This document shows positions 21,540-32,041 of a stretch of 64,000 nucleotides of DNA, in pieces. The notes under the pieces were generated by a model. The model had not been told where the DNA came from and did not search any database. It saw only the letters and a program-made list of their open reading frames with translations. Position 1 is the stretch's first letter. Each line of letters opens with the position of its first letter. The translations under genes were made by a program, and so were the position numbers. Source of the stretch: Mixophyes australis. Lineage: Eukaryota; Chordata; Amphibia; Anura; Limnodynastidae. The stretch covers positions 59,338,919 through 59,402,918 of the forward strand of contig JAVHZZ010000011.1 of assembly GCA_036250195.1 (NCBI GenBank). The letters are read 5' to 3'.

Positions 21540-22485
21540 AGTCGGTTAGGCCTTCCCGTTTCCCGGCCATACGGGGCACTTACAAAGAAGATGTCCTGGC
21601 TCTCCACAATAGAGACATAGGTTATTTTTGAACCGTCTCTCTCTTTCTTCAACAGTAAGATGTGCTTGCCCCAATTGCATAGGCTCCTCAGCGGGAGTAA
21701 CTGTAAACTGCAACCTAGGTGCCAACCGAGGGGTGACATGACGGGAAGACTCTCTCCTGATTTCTTTCCTGAAAGCGAATATCAATCTGATTGCAAACAG
21801 AAATTAGGGCATCAAGAGTAGAGGGAAGCTCCCTTCCAGCCAACTCATCCTTTATTCTCTCTGAGAGTCCCTGTCAGAAGGTGGCAGTAAGCGCCTCATC
21901 GTTTCATCGCAGCTCAGAGGCTAGGGTACGAAAGTGAATGACATACTGTCCTAACGAAAGGGTCCCTTGGTGTAGACGGAGTAGGCCAGATGCTGCACTG
22001 GAGACTCTACCAGGTTTGTCAAATACCCTTTTAAAAATTTCTAAGAACATATTGTACACTTGAAGAAGGGGGTCATTGCGCTCCCAAAGGGGATAAGCCC
22101 ATGCCAAACCCTGGCCAGACAGAAGGGAAATGATATATGACACTTTAGCCTTGTCAATAGGGAAGTTTCCAGGCTGAAGTTCAAATTGGATAGCGCATTG
22201 ATTAATAAAACCCCTGCAAGACTAGCGGTCACCATCAAACTTTGGAGGGTTGGGAATCCGCAGCTGGGAGGAAACAGCTGGAGAAACAGCGGCACCCTGG
22301 ACTGGAGTATCTAGTGGTAGAGGATTGACATGGGCTGCCAGAGTTTTCTGCATGGGCTGCCAAAGTGTTCCATGCGGGTAGAAAGTCCCCTCAGAAAGTT
22401 GTACCTGGTTCTTTTCTTGCTCTGCCACACGACCTACCAAGTGCCCCAAAATATCTTGTGCTGAGGGGTTGCCAGTTTTGTCCAT
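21540..22485 (-). pseudogene. Family C gypsy gag
   Basis: ATG at 22485 opens MDKTGNPSAQDILGHLVG. Capsid text includes LLSGQGLAWAYPLWERND and FDKPGRVSSAASGLLRLHQ, clearly related to family B gag. The zinc knuckle [14 protein letters not shown] (CX2CX4HX4C) is at about 21620-21580. Frameshifts and a stop after ASELR split it into three pieces. Confidence 0.85.
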
Positions 22486-22509
22486 ATCTAATCTTTGGTT
22501 AGATCAAAC

Positions 22510-23175
22510 TGTTATGCTCAAGGGTACACTCAGTCTAGATTTACACAGGCCTAGCAAGGCTCGGAGTCTAACAGCCCCCTAGTCTTCACCAAGAACCACT
22601 GCAAGGTGGGATGGGTTTTGCTGCAAAGGGACTACAGGTCGTGGCCCCTAGATGTCAGAGGGATAGGTGAAAAAGGCAATACAATAGATAAATCAGATGG
22701 TACCTTAGAGGGTTCATGTGAAGCGATATTGGATACGGCTGGCACTCTGCAAAGGATCGGTCTCACAGGAGGTAACAGGATACAAGCCGGGTTCGGTACA
22801 GAGGTCAGATGGCAGACAGCACGCAGGGATGAGCAAAAGGAGTAGTCAAGACACATGACGGGTTTGGTACACATGTCAGATGGCAGTCAGCAATAGGAGA
22901 ATCCAAAGGAACAAATAGCAAGTAAGCCGGGTCTGGTACTCAGGGCAAAACAGAAAGCAGCAGGTTCACAGGAACAGACAATCCACGCTGGAGTCAGAAG
23001 GAGGCTAACCTGTTGATCTGACACAGGTAAACGTCAGATCCTACTTTTTATTCAGCCTCCCCGCTGCGGGATGATGTGATGAGCCCTGATGAAGAGTCAC
23101 GTGACAGTCCCCCGCCGTGAACCTGGAAGTGAGCGGCTTACAGAGCAGGGCCGCGGACAGGTAAGAATCCTTACA
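22510..23175 (-). repeat. Family C 5' LTR, 666 bp
   Basis: Plus strand runs TGTTATGCTCAAGG to AAGAATCCTTACA. It lies 25 bp upstream (minus sense) of the gag ATG. It has the conserved block at 22559-22648 and a GTTCGGTACAGAGGTC repeat. The flank on the right (TTATA) has no partner because the other LTR end is missing. Confidence 0.85.
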
Positions 23176-23536
23176 TTATATCACCTCCGCAGTCAAGGCA
23201 TTGCTGCCACTCTGCAGATCATTGCACATGTAGTTAATTGCAGTGGGTGGTGAGACTCCACGTGGGTTCTTACCACTATTAACCAATACAGAACAGCTTT
23301 CCTACACTCTGACCAATCAGAGCGAAGCTGCTCTGCTTTGATTAGAAGCTGACAGGCCAATCGCCCTGTTAGTTGCATTGAGGCTCCGCAAGGAGCATGT
23401 TCCTGCCACTTCACTGGGTTTTGGTTTTTTCCCCAGTGGGTTGCAAGAAGACGATCCCTCCAGAGTTCAGGTATCCAATAAAGTGGAGAATGAGGATTTG
23501 TGGAGTTTTTATTTTAATAAGTTTTTTTCTGACTAA
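23176..23536. other. Unassigned stretch
   Basis: No convincing gene. A short minus-strand frame (23193-23414) matches nothing I recognise and has no supporting context. Confidence 0.4.
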
Positions 23537-23747
23537 GGGGCATATTCAATTGGCCTTGATAGTAATGCGGTCTGCACGCTGTTACCGATATTATGGTAAT
23601 AGTGCACATTATTACCGTTAATACGGTAATTTCAACACCAACTTTTTCTTGCGCATCCTGAGCCGCCAGCAGAAATCAGTGTTAAAATTACCGTATTAAC
23701 AGTAATTGGTTTAACGCTGCGGTGTTAAGAGGGGAATTGAATTCCCC
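23537..23747. mobile_element. Small MITE-like element with internal inverted repeat
   Basis: Ends are GGGGCATATTCAATTG and, inverted, GGGGAATTCAATTCCCC. An internal pair (ATTACCGTTAATACGGTAAT and its complement) forms a long hairpin. About 211 bp, no coding capacity. I could not confirm a target duplication or the superfamily. Confidence 0.55.
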
Positions 23748-24487
23748 ACTGTGTGTTTGTTTATTTTACAGTATTTGTTTTACAGGTGCACTACAGGTCT
23801 GAGGCATACAGTTGCTTGTAGTTCTACAAGTGGCAGAATGCTCTGGCAGCCATGGGAATGCTGGCAGGGTACGACTCCTACAGTCTTAATGAGCATATGG
23901 ACATATGATTACGCTTTCTTTATGCATGCCCAGTAACTTACTGGGACAATTTCCACCATAATTACCACATCAAATGTCCAATTCTGTGTTTGACTCAGAC
24001 AAATGCTGATGTCCTATAATGGACATAGAAGAGGGCATTTACATGGAACAACTCGAAATCCTGTTAAGGAGCACTGTGTGCCTCAATTCATAAAGGTGCA
24101 TCTAGATTTTGGCAAAGTACGTTTGGTTTGCAGAGAAATGTGGCATTTGCAGATAAGCACTGTTATGCTCTGACTGATGAGAGAAGTTTGGCAGAGTGAG
24201 GACATTACTTATTATGTGTGGTGCACCTAGATTTGCTGGGCAGTGCAATAAAAAGATTTCATTTTGGAGAGGTTCAGAAGTGGAGAGTATACAATTTTAG
24301 GGCTGCTTTTTTTTATCAGGGACACATGGTTATTTCCTCTCTGCAAAAAAATATTTCATTTTGCACTACCAGAGAGTCTCATGATATACTGTTAATGTGA
24401 CATATTTTGCACTTTCCATTTTGCAGTTGCAGTGTCCCATATGTAATAGTCTCGATATCCTCTCACTCTGAAAAATGTTTAAGCCAT
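23748..24487. other. Unassigned AT-rich stretch
   Basis: No ORF, repeat unit or element end recognised. Confidence 0.4.
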
Positions 24488-25337
24488 TGTAATGTTTGTT
24501 TTGTCACTACCTATAAACATTGCCCAATGCAATTATTGTGGTTCCAACACATAAAGAGATTTAATAGCAAATGATAGCTGGATTTACTGCAAGCCATGAT
24601 GACGCATAAAAAGTATAACAATAAACAGGAAAGTATAAGCTGAATACATTACATTACGCAAGCGCGTCCTGGACCCGGGTCCATATTCAGCCTTGTAGTC
24701 TGCAGTCAGGGAGAGAGAGATTTATTGGCCCAGGGACTTGCTTATATGCAGTTTGAATTAACATAAAAAGTGATGATATCACAAATATACACAGATAACA
24801 CTAAAAGAGGTCTTCATTGGTCCAGAGTTAACAATGTTTCAGTAGACTGCTGGTCATTGGTCAGTTCATTTGATCTCATCTCAAAGGAGGGGGCAACTTA
24901 CTCCAACTGTTGCCTAGTTGTCTTCCCAGCGTGTAACCAGTTTAAACTGGTCCATAAACAAAGTTATTTTGAATATTAATCTCATACCATTCATAACTTG
25001 CGATCGCAATATGCGATCGCTTCCCTATTGACACTGAATTTCAGCTAGTAAAATATAGATTAATATGAGACCAAACTCCACACATTTCTGTGGACCTGAA
25101 CCATAATTACCCTTACTGTAGTATTATCTATATATAAATAATCTCTAATACGTTTTACTAATAAATAAATGTGAATTGGAACCTTAATAAATGTGTACTA
25201 TTTACAAATGTAAGTGTGAATGTAAATGTGTGTGTTATTCATCCGCGCGATTGCATCAGTACACGTGGCGTATTAATCTCAGCCGCACGGAAAATAAAAA
25301 TTCATTTAGCGTCTTCTTCCAATTATTTGACTTCCAC
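24488..25337 (-). repeat. Family D LTR, probable solo, 850 bp
   Basis: From TGTAATGTTTG to TGACTTCCACA. It aligns by landmarks with the 13809 and 57914 copies (GGTTCCAACACA, TATATGCAGT, end motif CCAATTATTTGACTTCC). Flanks are CCAT and TCAT, an imperfect 4-bp duplication. Confidence 0.65.
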
Positions 25338-26055
25338 ATCATAACTAAGGTTAAACCAGTAAGTATTTTATGAGAAAATTGGAAAAGTTTAATTTAATGA
25401 AAGCAGTGATTGTAGTAGAAGAGTGGATTTGATGTCTACAGATTTTTTTAAAACCTGTGGTGTGTTCCAGTTATCAGTTAACCTGGTGAAGTTATAACCA
25501 TGAGATGGTTGGGGACTAAGCAGTTAGTTGTGCAACAGAACAAGAAAAGATTGCAGGTTCACAACCACACTTATATCTAAAATAGAGCTTACATTTTATT
25601 GACCATTCACTGCACAAAGCACTATTACCAGGATGTACTAAAAAATCAGACTGTGTGGTTACTTATATATACACAACCCGAGCAAAGACACAAAGTCACA
25701 CCCCAGACATATGAATGAATTTGTCCTTTTCTCAGAAACAACATAGAAGTGTAAACAGGTCAGGTGGTGGGTCTGCAGACAAAGAAAACAAAGGTGAGTG
25801 TGTCTGAAATTCCAGAAATGCTGTTCACCGCGGTTCAGATGCATTTTGCAAAATTAGCAAATTGCGGCAAAACTTTTTATTATCTCAGCCCAGTTCCTAT
25901 CAGTCATCTACAATATCTAGAAAATAAAACCAAAATTCTGTTTATATAAATGTTGACAATGAAACACAATGTATACTCTCTCAAAAGCAAGTTAAAATAA
26001 TTTAACACATATACATATAATTATAACAAGAAAACACTTTATATGCACTTATGTA
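25338..26055. other. Unassigned AT-rich stretch
   Basis: Nothing recognised before the terminal inverted repeat of Tc1 element 1 at 26056. Confidence 0.4.
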
Positions 26056-26091
26056 CACTATATGAACAAAAGTATTCGGACGCTTGACCAT

Positions 26092-26096
26092 TACAG
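26092..26096. other. Target site duplication, left copy (TACAG)
   Basis: The TA is the Tc1 element 2 insertion dinucleotide and CAG its first three bases. The partner is at 32040-32044. Confidence 0.9.
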
Positions 26097-27959
26097 TGTC
26101 ACGGGCACTAGGAGTCTTTACCCAGGGATCACCAGGTGATAGGCTTACCAGAGCAATGTAGGTGGTAATATAGTACTCTGGTAGCGGGGTGATCACGGAA
26201 CAGGAAATAGCAGATGATGAGATGCTCAGGAAAGTCTATGACTAGCAGCACTGGTAATATGGAGGTAATAATACACGAGGAACTGTATGGACAAAGGACA
26301 CGTGAAGGTAGTCAGTGGTCTGCGGTAGCAAGTTGTACCACTGCTATAGTGAGGAGGAATGTCCAACAGAAACGAGGAGGTGATGAGAGTCAGCGGTCTG
26401 CGGATAGCAAGTTGTACCGCTGTCTGAGTGAAGGAATGGAATCCAAGTGGAGGTATCCGGGGAGTCAGTGGTCTGAGTTAGCAAGTTGTATCACTGCTAT
26501 GTGAGAGGATACTGGAACAGGTGATACGGGAAACAGGGATCAGTGGTCTGCCTCTAGCAAGTTGTACCACTGAATATATATGTGAGGAGGAGCACGGGGA
26601 GAGACTGCAACACAGGATATACACGGGCACCTTAAACTTGATCCACAGTAATATGCACAATATATATATGACTGAACAGCACTGCAATAATAGAAAGTCT
26701 CTTGAGGTAATACGGCACAAGATAACACCGTCAATGATGGCAATAGACTCAGCGGATAGCAAACTCCAGAGGAGAACCAACACAGTCCAGCAAGATATGC
26801 AATACACCAGCACAGTCAATGAGAAGTATGCATACCGTGGTTCAGAAGCAGGCAGTCAGACAGGAGTGCAGAGATACCTGAACGGCAGGCGGCCGGCAGG
26901 ATGCGAAGTCCCTGGATGGGTGAAGCCGTGGTCTAGTAGGTGCAGCGCACAGGTAAGTAGACCAGCAGGGAAACAAATACACAGGAATCAGTAGAGCGTG
27001 GAACTGGACTCCTGGAGGACCCTGGAGAATAGCGATGGTCTAGCAGAGAGGTGAATAGTGAGACACGAATCCAATGCTGACAGGCGGGTAGAGACCAGCG
27101 GGAACACAGGAAAGCGTGGAGAGCGGATCAGCAGTAGATGGATGAGTAGAGCTGAGGAGTAGCAGCAGCAGGACTCTGCGGACACACGGAGGTAGCCAAT
27201 AGCAACCAGCAGGTGCAGTAACGATGGGACACGGGAGAGCAGAGTTGAGCTGGAACTGTTGATCACGGAGAGTAGCGGATAGCAATAGTAGTAGCAGTCT
27301 CGAGGAAACACGGGAGAGTTGAGATGAGCTGAAGACTGAAGCGCACAGAGGCAGCGGATAGGAATCAGCCAAACAGTCACGATGAGACACAGACGAGTTG
27401 CAGGTTGAAGACTGTAGTGCACAGAGGCAGCGGATAGGAATCAGCTAACAGTCACGATGATGCACAGGTGAGTGGATGTGGATTGAAGACTGTAGTGCAC
27501 GGAAGCAGCGGATAGGAATCAGCTAACAGTCACAATGATATATGGTAGAGTTGAAGTGGCTTGAAGACTGTAGTGCACGGAGGCAGCGGATAGGAATCAG
27601 CTAACAGTCACGATGATACACAGGAGGGTAGAAGTGGTATGGGAACCACAGTAGTAGAAGTGGTTTGGAAACCACAGAGGTAGAAGTGGTTTGGAAACCA
27701 CAGGAATCAGCAGCGCTGAATACACGAGGAAACACAGGAACACCTTCAGAGACTCATGGGGAATGAGACTCCAAGATCAGGCCACGTGGTATTGACCACA
27801 GGTGCTTAATATAGGGAGTGTTGCCTGATCTGCCAATTAAGTTAAAGGAACATATACTGAAGGGTTAGAAAGGGCTGCGCCTGCGCAGACCCTCAGGATG
27901 GAGGACGGCCACGGTTCCTAAATGTCCGGGAAGAAGCACTCACAGTCCGGTGAGTGACA
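26097..27959 (-). repeat. 3' LTR of the family B derivative
   Basis: Plus strand begins TGTCACGGGCAC and ends GGTGAGTGACA. Contains four hairpin repeats (26313-26577) and about five ~82-bp units (27340-27610). Confidence 0.92.
26313..26577. repeat. Four covarying hairpin repeats in the LTR
   Basis: Stems begin at 26313, 26391, 26466 and 26541. Copies 1 and 4 pair CAGTGGT with ACCACTG. Copy 2 pairs CAGCGGT with ACCGCTG, so both sides changed together. Copy 3 (CAGTGGT/ATCACTG) keeps all but one pair. The loop TAGCAAGTTGT is constant. The 30177 LTR has the same set. Confidence 0.75.
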
Positions 27960-30163
27960 GTACCCCCCCTTTTAAAGGTGGGCACAGAACGCCTGGAACC
28001 GGGCTTGTCCGGATTTTTGGAATAAAACTTCTTCAGAAGAGCTGGGGCGTTGAGATCTTCAGCTTTGATCCATGAACGCTCTTCAGGACCAAAGCCCTTC
28101 CAATGAACGAGGAAACGGAGAACTCCTCGCGAAATTTTTGCATCCAATACCTCAGTAATCTCGAAATCTTCCTCCTGATGAACTTGAACTGGCTGAAGTG
28201 CTGAAGGAGGAGTCGAGAAACGGTTGATGATGAGAGGTTTGAGCAAGGACACATGGAAGGCATTGGAAATCCGAAGATTCTTAGGGAGTAGAAGTTTAAC
28301 ACACACTGGATTGATTACTTGAATGATCCTATATGGACCAATAAAACGAGGAGCGAATTTCATAGATGGGACCTTCAAATGAATATTTTTGGTAGATAAC
28401 CAGACACGATCTCCAATTTTTAGTGGTGGAATAGCCCGCCTCTTCTTATCTGCGAAAGACTTATATTTGGCAGATGTCTTCTTTAAACAGGTTTTGACCT
28501 GAGACCAGATATTTCTGAAGGTCTGACAAACAGTCTCTACAGCAGGAACTTGGGTGGGCGGGAGGGCAGGAAATTCCGGAAAAGACGGATGGTGACCGTG
28601 AACCACCAGCACTTGACTTTTTGAAGATGACTCCTGAGATCCATCTTCAACGTCCGATGACGTCACGAACGCCCGATGAGGAGGAAGGCGTTCAGACTGA
28701 ACCTTATCGCACAGATCCGTAGATGAAGGATCCTGTGGAGGAGGACCTGGTGGAATAGACGAATGCTGTCTTTTGAATGAAACCACTTGAGAGAGACAAC
28801 GATGATGACATTCAGCTCCCCAAGATGTAACTTGAGAAGTGCGCCAGTCAATCTGGGGAGAATGACATTGAAGCCATGGAAGGCCTAAGACAATCGGACT
28901 TGTCGTAACAGGAAGAATTAAAAACGAAATATCTTCATGGTGTAGCACACCAATCTGAAGCGTTACTGGAGACGTACTCTGGGTGATGAGACCATTGATG
29001 AGACGTGATCCATCCATAGCAGTCACAGTAATCGGTGTTTTCAAAGTAATCACTGGTAGGGACCATTGATTCACTAGGGATTTAGAAATGAAATTTCCTG
29101 CTGCTCCAGAATCAATCAGTGCTTGAGACTCAAAGGATTTGGTAGCAAAGGAAATCGTAACATCAAAAGCGCAGGCTTTTAATTTCGTAGAAGATGGAGA
29201 GGACTCCAGGAACCCTAACCTTATCTCCCCAGTCTTGGTTAGAGCCCGGCATTTCCTGGGACAAGAATTGAGCATATGCGTAGAATCGGCACAATAGATA
29301 CAAAGTCTATTCTTTATTCTTCGGTCCCTCTCCTCTAAAGTTAATTTGGAGCGACCTATCTCCATGGGTATCACCGGAGATGAAGCTGGGTGAAATTGAG
29401 GATTTGAGAGAAGAGGTGTTTTAACCGAAGTTGTTTTCTCAGGTTCTCTTTCACGAAACCTCAGGTCTACACGATGGCAAAGAGAGATCAAATCTTCTAA
29501 AGAGGAGGGTAGTTCTTGTGAAGTTAGTGCGTTTTTAATTTTATCGGAAAGCCCCTGCCAGAAGGCGGCGATCAGTGCCTCAGCGTTCCACTGAAGTTCA
29601 GAGGCTAATATCCGAAATCGAATGACGTACTGAGCCACAGTGCGAGATCCTTGGCGAAGACGGAGAATGCTGGATGCAGCGGAAATAACACGACCTGGTT
29701 CATCGAATACACTTCGGAACGTGGAAATAAATTCGGCACTATCCTGTAACAATGGATCGTTTCTTTCCCACAGAGGGGAAGCCCATGCGAGAGCTTGTCC
29801 AGAAAACAATGAAATAAGATAGGCCACTCTGGAACGATGGGTAGAAAAATTTTGAGGTTGGAGCTCAAAATGAACTGAGCATTGAGTAAGAAAACCCCTA
29901 CAAGTTTTGGGGTCTCCATCGTATTTTGACGGAGTAGGCAGGTGAAGCGTGGAAGCCGTAAACACCTGGGATGGCACTGGGGAAACGGAGGAAGGCACAG
30001 GAGCATCAACAGTAGTTGTGGCATCTTGCACAGACGTTCTTTGGGAGGCTAACGCCTGGTAATATTGCAGCAACAGTTGTTGGCGAGCATCCTGTTGTTC
30101 CATACGGGTAACCAGATGCTGCAGCATCTCTTTAGCTGTAGGTTCCGAATCTGGGTCTGTCAT
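27893..30163 (-). CDS. Gag-protease-chromodomain fusion protein, 756 codons, non-autonomous gypsy
   Basis: ATG at 30163 begins MTDPDSEPTAKEML. Capsid occupies about residues 70-240 (LFSGQALAWASPLWERND). The zinc knuckle CIYCADSTHMLNSC is at 288-301. The protease motif DSGAAGNF starts at 351. The frame follows family B through LPPHR (497), where RT should begin, then passes directly into sequence leading to the integrase tail: HGHHPSFPEFPALPP, APRFIGPYRIIQVINP (about 605-620) and a chromodomain (EVLDAKISRG, FLVHWKGFGPEERSW, about 665-715). It reads over the polypurine tract and stops inside the LTR. The frame is intact throughout, so the deletion is in frame. It could package RNA and bind chromatin but cannot copy or integrate itself. 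Whether it is translated is unknown. Confidence 0.9.
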   Translation of the reverse strand: MTDPDSEPTAKEMLQHLVTRMEQQDARQQLLLQYYQALASQRTSVQDATTTVDAPVPSSVSPVPSQVFTASTLHLPTPSKYDGDPKTCRGFLTQCSVHFELQPQNFSTHRSRVAYLISLFSGQALAWASPLWERNDPLLQDSAEFISTFRSVFDEPGRVISAASSILRLRQGSRTVAQYVIRFRILASELQWNAEALIAAFWQGLSDKIKNALTSQELPSSLEDLISLCHRVDLRFREREPEKTTSVKTPLLSNPQFHPASSPVIPMEIGRSKLTLEERDRRIKNRLCIYCADSTHMLNSCPRKCRALTKTGEIRLGFLESSPSSTKLKACAFDVTISFATKSFESQALIDSGAAGNFISKSLVNQWSLPVITLKTPITVTAMDGSRLINGLITQSTSPVTLQIGVLHHEDISFLILPVTTSPIVLGLPWLQCHSPQIDWRTSQVTSWGAECHHRCLSQVVSFKRQHSSIPPGPPPQDPSSTDLCDKVQSERLPPHRAFVTSSDVEDGSQESSSKSQVLVVHGHHPSFPEFPALPPTQVPAVETVCQTFRNIWSQVKTCLKKTSAKYKSFADKKRRAIPPLKIGDRVWLSTKNIHLKVPSMKFAPRFIGPYRIIQVINPVCVKLLLPKNLRISNAFHVSLLKPLIINRFSTPPSALQPVQVHQEEDFEITEVLDAKISRGVLRFLVHWKGFGPEERSWIKAEDLNAPALLKKFYSKNPDKPGSRRSVPTFKRGGTVTHRTVSASSRTFRNRGRPPS
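27960..27985 (-). promoter_or_regulatory. Polypurine tract beside the 3' LTR
   Basis: The minus strand reads CCTTTAAAAGGGGGGGTA just before the LTR start TGTCACTC. This is the usual plus-strand primer position. Confidence 0.75.
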
Positions 30164-30176
30164 GGCCTGATCTTAC

Positions 30177-32039
30177 TGTCACGGGCACTAGGAGTCTTTA
30201 CCCAGGGATCACCAGGTGATAGGCTTACCAGAGCAATGTAGGTGGTAATATAGTACTCTGGTAGCGGGGTGATCACGGAACAGGAAATAGCAGATGATGA
30301 GATGCTCAGGAAAGTCTATGACTAGCAGCACTGGTAATATGGAGGTAATAATACACGAGGAACTGTATGGACAAAGGACACGTGAAGGTAGTCAGTGGTC
30401 TGCGGTAGCAAGTTGTACCACTGCTATAGTGAGGAGGAATGTCCAACAGAAACGAGGAGGTGATGAGAGTCAGCGGTCTGCGGATAGCAAGTTGTACCGC
30501 TGTCTGAGTGAAGGAATGGAATCCAAGTGGAGGTATCCGGGGAGTCAGTGGTCTGCGTTAGCAAGTTGTATCACTGCTATGTGAGAGGATACTGGAACAG
30601 GTGATACGGGAAACAGGGATCAGTGGTCTGCCTCTAGCAAGTTGCACCACTGAATATATATGTGAGGAGGAGCACGGGGAGAGACTGCAACACAGGATAT
30701 ACACGGGCACCTTAAACTTGATCCACAGTAATATGCACAATATATAAATGACTGAACAGCACTGCAATAATAGAAAGTCTCTTGAGGTAATCCGGCACAA
30801 GATAACACCGTCAATGATCGCAATAGACTCAGCGGATAGCAAACTCCAGAGGAGAACCAACACAGTCCAGCAAGATATGCAATACACCAGCACAGTCAAT
30901 GAGAAGTATGCATACCGTGGTTCAGAAGCAGGCAGTCAGACAGGAGTGCAGAGATACCTGAACGGCAGGCGGCCGGCAGGATGCGAAGTCCCTGGATGGG
31001 TGAAGCGGTGGTCTAGTAGGTGCAGCGCACAGGTAAGTAGACCAGCAGGGAAACAAATACACAGGAATCAGTAGAGTGTGGAACTGGACTCCTGGAGGAC
31101 CCTGGAGAATAGCGATGGTCTAGCAGAGAGGTGAATAGTGAGACACGAATCCAATGCTGACAGGCGGGTAGAGTCCAGCGGGAACACAGGAAAGCGTGGA
31201 GAGCGGATCAGCAGTAGATGGATGAGTAGAGCTGAGGAGTAGCAGCAGCAGGACTCTGCGGACACATGGAGGTAGCCAATAGCAACCAGCAGGTGCAGTA
31301 ACGATGGGACACGGGAGAGCAGAGTTGAGCTGGAACTGTTGATCACGGAGAGTAGCGGATAGCAATAGTAGTAGCAGTCTCGAGGAAACACGGGAGAGTT
31401 GAGATGAGCTGAAGACTGAAGCGCACAGAGGCAGCGGATAGGAATCAGCCAAACAGTCACGATGAGACACAGACGAGTTGCAGGTTGAAGACTGTAGTGC
31501 ACGGAGGCAGCGGATAGGAATCAGCTAACAGTCACGATGATGCACAGGTGAGTGGATGTGGATTGAAGACTGTAGTGCACGGAAGCAGCGGATATGAATC
31601 AGCTAACAGTCACAATGATATATGGTAGAGTTGAAGTGGCTTGAAGACTGTAGTGCACGGAGGCAGCGGATAGGAATCAGCTAACAGTCACGATGATACA
31701 CAGGAGGGTAGAAGTGGTATGGGAACCACAGTAGTAGAAGTGGTTTGGAAACCACAGAGGTAGAAGTGGTTTGGAAACCACAGGAATCAGCAGCGCTGAA
31801 TACACGAGGAAACACAGGAACACCTTCAGAGACTCATGGGGAATGAGACTCCAAGATCAGGCCACGTGGTATTGACCACAGGTGCTTAATATAGGGAGTG
31901 TTGCCTGATCTGCCAATTAAGTTAAAGGAACATATACTGAAGGGTTAGAAAGGGCTGCGCCTGCGCAGACCCTCAGGATGGAGGACGGCCACGGTTCCTA
32001 AATGTCCGGGAAAAAGCACTCACAGTCCGGTGAGTGACA
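30177..32039 (-). repeat. 5' LTR of the family B derivative
   Basis: Same length as the 26097 LTR and nearly identical to it. The minus strand begins TGTCACTCACCGGACTG at 32039. Gag starts 14 bp past its inner end. Confidence 0.92.
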
Positions 32040-32041
32040 TA

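Larger units (their letters stand above)
26097..32039 (-). mobile_element. Family B gypsy deletion derivative with complete LTRs and target duplication
   Basis: Two 1863-bp LTRs (26097-27959 and 30177-32039) flank a 2.2-kb internal region. TACAG occurs at 26092-26096 and again at 32040-32044, a perfect 5-bp target duplication. By eye I count about 12 substitutions and no length change between the LTRs. The internal region has lost RT, RNase H and most of the integrase, so it needs enzymes from another copy to move. It landed three bases inside the end of Tc1 element 2. Confidence 0.92.

Noticed and set aside
26214..26994. Plus-strand ORFs in the 26-27 kb LTR, duplicated at 30.3-31.1 kb
   Set aside because: They lie in LTR sequence antisense to the element and recur only because the LTR is present twice.
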